NCBI RefSeq assembly: GCF_003254395.2
Contig: NC_037650.1
Coordinates: forward strand, 1,302,001-1,366,000
Origin: Apis mellifera
Lineage: Eukaryota; Arthropoda; Insecta; Hymenoptera; Apidae
DNA: 64,000 nt
Direction: 5' to 3'
Shown piece after piece: positions 59,584 through 64,000 of this stretch (its first letter is position 1; each line of letters starts with the position of its first letter). A program made the translations under genes and the position numbers. The notes under the pieces are model-generated. The model worked only from the letters and a program-made list of their open reading frames with translations. It had not been told where the DNA came from and searched no databases.

Positions 59584-59826
59584 TAGAAGAAAATCATTGC
59601 AAATGATTCGAAAAATAGTGTTATAATTTTTAATGCTTTTTTCTGCATTTAAAGTGTTTTTTTTTTTTATTAGAATAAAATCATCGACATTTATGCTTTT
59701 TAGTAATTTTGCTTGGTGATCAGATTTGATTCGATCATAATTATAATATAAAATATATAATTTTTTTAATCTCTCTTTTAAAGTGTTGCGAATTTTTTTC
59801 GTAAATATTAGGCATAAACTACGCAC
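59584..59826 (-). CDS. Locus C segment, 81 codons ending at a GTAAGT donor
   Basis: Reads SLCLIFTKKIRNTLKERLKK, LYILYYNYDRIKSDHQAK, LLKSINVDDFILIKKKNTLN, AEKSIKNYNTIFRIICND and FLL, then GTAAGTATT at 59,583-59,578. The next acceptor (ttttttttttatag, near 59,500) opens only ISINPKI before a stop, so either the protein ends there or another acceptor is used. There is no ATG at the start; the frame continues upstream. Basic, helical, no family recognised. Confidence 0.35.
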
Positions 59827-59987
59827 GATAATGCATTTTTTATGAAAAGTGAAAAACTTACATAAAAATGATATAAGACTTTATTATGAATAGAAATTAT
59901 TAATCGCAACTATTGAACGCTATTACAACACTGAACATGAAAAACAAGAACAATCCAATTAGTATTATTATTGTTTTCGATAAGCGT

Positions 59988-60024
59988 CATCTATTGACAT
60001 TTTCTTAATAGCTTCTAATAGATG
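59988..60024. promoter_or_regulatory. Inverted pair CATCTATT / AATAGATG
   Basis: Two 8-bp complementary words in a patch of higher G+C about 160 bp upstream (minus-strand sense) of the locus C exon at 59,584-59,826. Could be paired factor sites or a promoter element; resembles the gatagatggcg word at 687-697. Function unproven. Confidence 0.25.
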
Positions 60025-60029
60025 TCACC

Positions 60030-63000
60030 ATTGTTACATATTAACATTTTCAATGCATAATTTTGATTGATAATATAATTATTATTATTTGTCATAATCT
60101 ATAAACAATATGATTTTGTCAATAAAAAAAATCTATATATCTATATAGATATTAGATTTGAAAAAGGTTAAAAATGAAATAGCAATTTGAAATTTATATT
60201 TAAATATTTGTAATAAAAATCATCGATTTAATGTGATATAATATATATAAAATGATTTTTGTTGAATAGAAAAATTGTTCTCATTTAAATAAAAATTGAA
60301 TAACATATCTTTATGAAACAACAGTAAAAAGAAATCTTTATTTTTAAAATTATATATATTATAATATATACTTATTTTTCTATATGATCATTATTTATTT
60401 TAATATATTTAATGCTAATGGTGTATAAATTTTTATTTTTGAAAAACTCATATATCATTTTTCATCACAATTAAAATATTTAATTTTTAAATGTTTTTTT
60501 AGTTTTAAAAACAAATGAAAATTATTAAATATCAAGCTTGAGCTGTAGAAAAAAATTAAAAAAAAAAGATATTGATTTTTTCATGAATGAAACAAAAACT
60601 AGCATAACATAATAGAAATATTTCGCAGTAAAGAGAAAATTTTATTTTTTTATTTTTAAAATTACATATTTATTTTTACATATAATCATTAAAATTTCTT
60701 TTTACTGTTTCATGAAGATATATATTTCTGTTTATTTTCTACATTTATATAAAGAAATTTTTCAGCTCTCTCTTGTAATTTGTTTTAGATCAATTTATAA
60801 TATAAATAAAAATATAAATAAAGAAAATTAAGACAATATATTTCTATTAGAATTAGATTAAAAAAAGATCGATGATTCCTATATATTTATCGAGAAATAT
60901 ATTCATTGAATTTTTGAATCATGTGAATTTCTATTCCTTCAAATTCTATCTATTTTGTGAATTTTAAATAATTATATTCAGAAAAATAGTCTTTTTCATA
61001 AAAAATACATTTCGAATGAATTATGTTTAAGAAATTGTTGATTATGTTTTAGTTTTTTCAATATTCAGTAACAAAATTTGCAAAAAATAATCTTACCATT
61101 AAAGAACTTCTTACAAATAATACAGTATACGAAAAATTAATTTGATATTGTTAATCTGACCTAAACAAGGATAAATTATAAATACAATCATATTCTTATT
61201 TTTCTTAAATGTAATATCTGTCTTTTTATATTTACGATTAATAAAAAATTCTAAATCTTAATTAATCAAATTGATGAAAATCACATTTGTCTCTATAGAA
61301 TATTTTTATAATTTTTTTGTTCATTATTAACTAAATAATATATATATATATACAATAATATATATATTACAATATATACATATATTTTGAATTAATAATT
61401 CCCAAATACTTCATCGATAGTAGAAGATTATATATTATAAGAAGATTATAATAATATAAATAATTTTTTCTATTTCTTTTTGTATAACTGAAATTCGTTA
61501 CACAACAAATCAGAAGTTGCTATGATTATTGATATTTATCAAAATATACTTGAAAGTTATTGAAAGTCAAACGAAATTTACATTTAAATATCGTATTAGA
61601 TACATACATTTGTAGTATAATATCCTAAGAAATATTCATTTAAATGATGATGTATTAAAGTTAACTTGTATAATTTTCCAAACGAATGGGAATTTGCAAC
61701 CCATGATTTCTTTGAGGCTTTTATTTCTTTTGGTAAGTACAATATGATGCAATAAAAAATATATTAATTTTAAAATATTATATTAAATAAAAGAATGATA
61801 TTTTTATTTCCATTATAAAATTGAATATACAACTAAAAAATTATTTAAAACAAATTTTTTTTAAAATTATATTATATTAATATTTCATTTCATTTCTTTG
61901 AGTCTTTTCTGTATCTTTTGTTAAATTTGGTATGATTTTTCATTAATCTATTAATACCAAATATTAATTTATTAGTATTTGTAAGTATATCTATATATTA
62001 ATAGTATTTGTCATTTTTCATAAAAGTTTTAAATTTTATTTTAAAATATTCAAATATTTCACTTTTCATTTATTGTAAAATCATTATAGCTTTGTATTAT
62101 AAAATACAAAAAAAATATTTAAATTGATGCTTGAAAGATCCATTTATATAGGACTATTTAATTGTATATATAAATACTAATGATTCGATAATAACTTAAT
62201 TTAGAAAATTAGGCAATTTAGAAAAACTTGTGATCTGAGAACAATAATGTTTTCTCTACTTCTTACTAATTTCTTTGATGATTTATTAACTAAATTCGAA
62301 TTTTCTAAAATTAATTATTTTTATAAAACTATCATTATTACATGTTTTTATGGGATCAAAATATGTTAAAGATCTTTATAATTGTTTATTTGATAGTTGA
62401 TCAAATTGCGCAAATATGGTTTATTATTAAGTGTATTTAACTATTATATTTAAATTTTTTGAATAATATAAGGAAATCATATCCATATAAAATCATATGA
62501 TTTTGTAAATTATTGTTAAAAAATTAGAAAAAGCGGAAATTATTAAGAACATATTGAAACTATTGAATAATGAAATTTGCCAAATTCGAAAAATTATTGT
62601 GACTGCTTCATAAATTAATTCTGGCTTTTGTTTCCAATACTATTGTTTCTTCAATATTTTCTGTTCTATTTGTCGCCATATAATTTCATATCATGATTAA
62701 ATCATTATATTATTTAAAAGCCATATTATGATTTTTATTTTGCATTCGGTTTTTTTCATCATTTTTTTTTATTTATATTAAACAAGATTATAATTATATT
62801 ATATAATAACTATATTAAACAAGATATATAATTATATTATATAATAAATATATTATAATAATTATATATAATGATTTATATATAATAAAAATATATAATT
62901 ATATTAAATAAATTAATTTTGTCAGAGAAAATAATTTTTTTAAAAAATTTCTGGACAACTTTACATATTATTTAATGAACTCAAAACATTTTATCCTATT

Positions 63001-64000
63001 GTTTTGGAAATACAGAATTTTTTTCAAGATATTCGATTGTATTCTTTCTATGTATTTCTTTCTATGTAAAATTCAACGAATCATTTTTCGCGATACAAGT
63101 TTATATATAGTGAAAATTAATTTCAAAATAAAATTTGGACTTTTACATTGTTATGGTTTGAAATGACAATTCCTTACGAAGCGATATCTTGAAGATTTAA
63201 ATAAAAGATGAAATTGTTTTTATTAAATTATATTTAAGTTCATTTTATTCTGTCAAAAATAAAAATTTATTTATATTAAGTTCTAAAAAGTTAAAATTTT
63301 TAAAAATAAAAGAAATTCAAATTAAAACTCTGTAATAAAAAAATTTTAAACATTTAAATATGTTTTAAATTATTTTTATTTTAATACTTTTATATTTTAA
63401 TATTTTGTTAATAATCCTTTATTATAACTTTGACAACTTTTGACAACTTTTAATTTTTTTGATATTGATTAATTTTTTTAAGAATTAATTTAAACTAAAA
63501 AAAGAAAAGAAGAATCAATTCTTGTCTATATTTTTAACGCATTTTTTAAATCTTTTGTGTTAAATAATATGATTTTTTAATTTTTTTTTTCAAATATATA
63601 CAAAATATTCAATAATATTTAAATTTAGAATATATCGATAACATATGCGTAATTACAAAAGACACATTTAAAACTTTGTAGTGTTTTTAAATTATTGTTT
63701 TCATAAAAGCTAAAACAATAGATTATAATAAATTTTTGTACATGTTCTTGATATTTTGCAGACATTTTTCAGAATTTGTAAATTAATTTTGTGATAAGAT
63801 TAAAATATAATAATGTTTTGTTCGATAAATATTTATCAAATAACTAAAATAATTTCAACAAAAATTTTATTCTGACGTTCGAAAAACTGATTTAACAAAA
63901 AACAATCAATAGATATGATTATGAAAAATAGATATCACATCAGTCAGTTGGAGAAATTTAGTTATCGATAATAAAATCTATGGTTACTATTGTTATGATA
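60030..64000. other. AT-rich stretch; no convincing gene
   Basis: Contains mainly low-complexity DNA, with an att/ata block at 62,780-62,900. The ORF at 62,975-63,166 starts with a proper ATG and reads MNSKHFILLFWKYRIFFK, IFDCILSMYFFLCKIQRI, IFRDTSLYIVKIN; it is probably a chance or membrane-like frame (confidence about 0.15). No RNA gene or transposon recognised. Confidence 0.45.

Noticed and set aside
1..64000. CRISPR arrays, tRNA or rRNA genes, bacterial operons
   Set aside because: No regularly spaced identical repeats, no tRNA-like arms with a T-loop GTTCRANNC, and no rRNA blocks were noticed. Composition and splice-like signals point to a eukaryote.

Overview
This is a very A+T-rich eukaryotic window (well over three quarters A+T by eye). 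It has no ORF longer than 135 codons, many (AT)n tracts, spliceosomal-type GT..AG boundaries beside short protein-like segments, and worn-down transposon remains. There is no operon-like packing, no ribosome-binding sites and no bacterial-style gene. The best guess is an intergenic or intron-rich part of an insect nuclear genome; a honey-bee-like (Apis) genome would fit the composition and the element types. That assignment is inference, not proof.

Layout. 1-640 and about 19.9-20.9 kb hold two diverged copies, in opposite orientation, of one LTR-like dispersed repeat. 2.0-6.9 kb is an old, degenerate tandem array of a roughly 0.5-0.6 kb unit, with a lone fragment at 23.2 kb. 7,741-8,411 looks like an internally deleted piggyBac-type element bounded by TTAA. 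It is followed at 8.6-9.2 kb by a 0.6 kb repeat that recurs at 56.0-56.6 kb. 10.1-10.3 kb holds a convincing short coding segment on the minus strand. 15.4-16.5 kb is a small cluster of repeats sharing a cgacgctta core. 29.3-29.6 kb carries a broken THAP-type zinc-finger reading frame. 36.2-36.5 kb is a recent 171-bp tandem duplication.

40.3-44.7 kb contains a plus-strand series of short exon-like segments with good splice signals (best at 40,418-40,501 and 43,197-43,260), probably one or two AT-rich genes I cannot name. 46.8-47.0 kb is an island of higher complexity with open frames on both strands and a 20-bp perfect palindrome. 48.5-50.4 kb and 52.4-54.9 kb are diverged tandem copies of one minus-strand gene or gene relic. 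Reading frames of both copies align with each other, so this is the most interesting unexplained structure here. A Tc1/mariner-like transposase relic (50.9-51.1 kb) sits between them. 57.5-59.8 kb holds further minus-strand exon-like segments. The rest is AT-rich DNA in which I see no gene.

Nothing here forms a pathway. No tRNA, rRNA, CRISPR array or intact transposon was recognised. The coding calls rest on visual translation, splice consensus and copy-to-copy comparison only, so most have low to moderate confidence.
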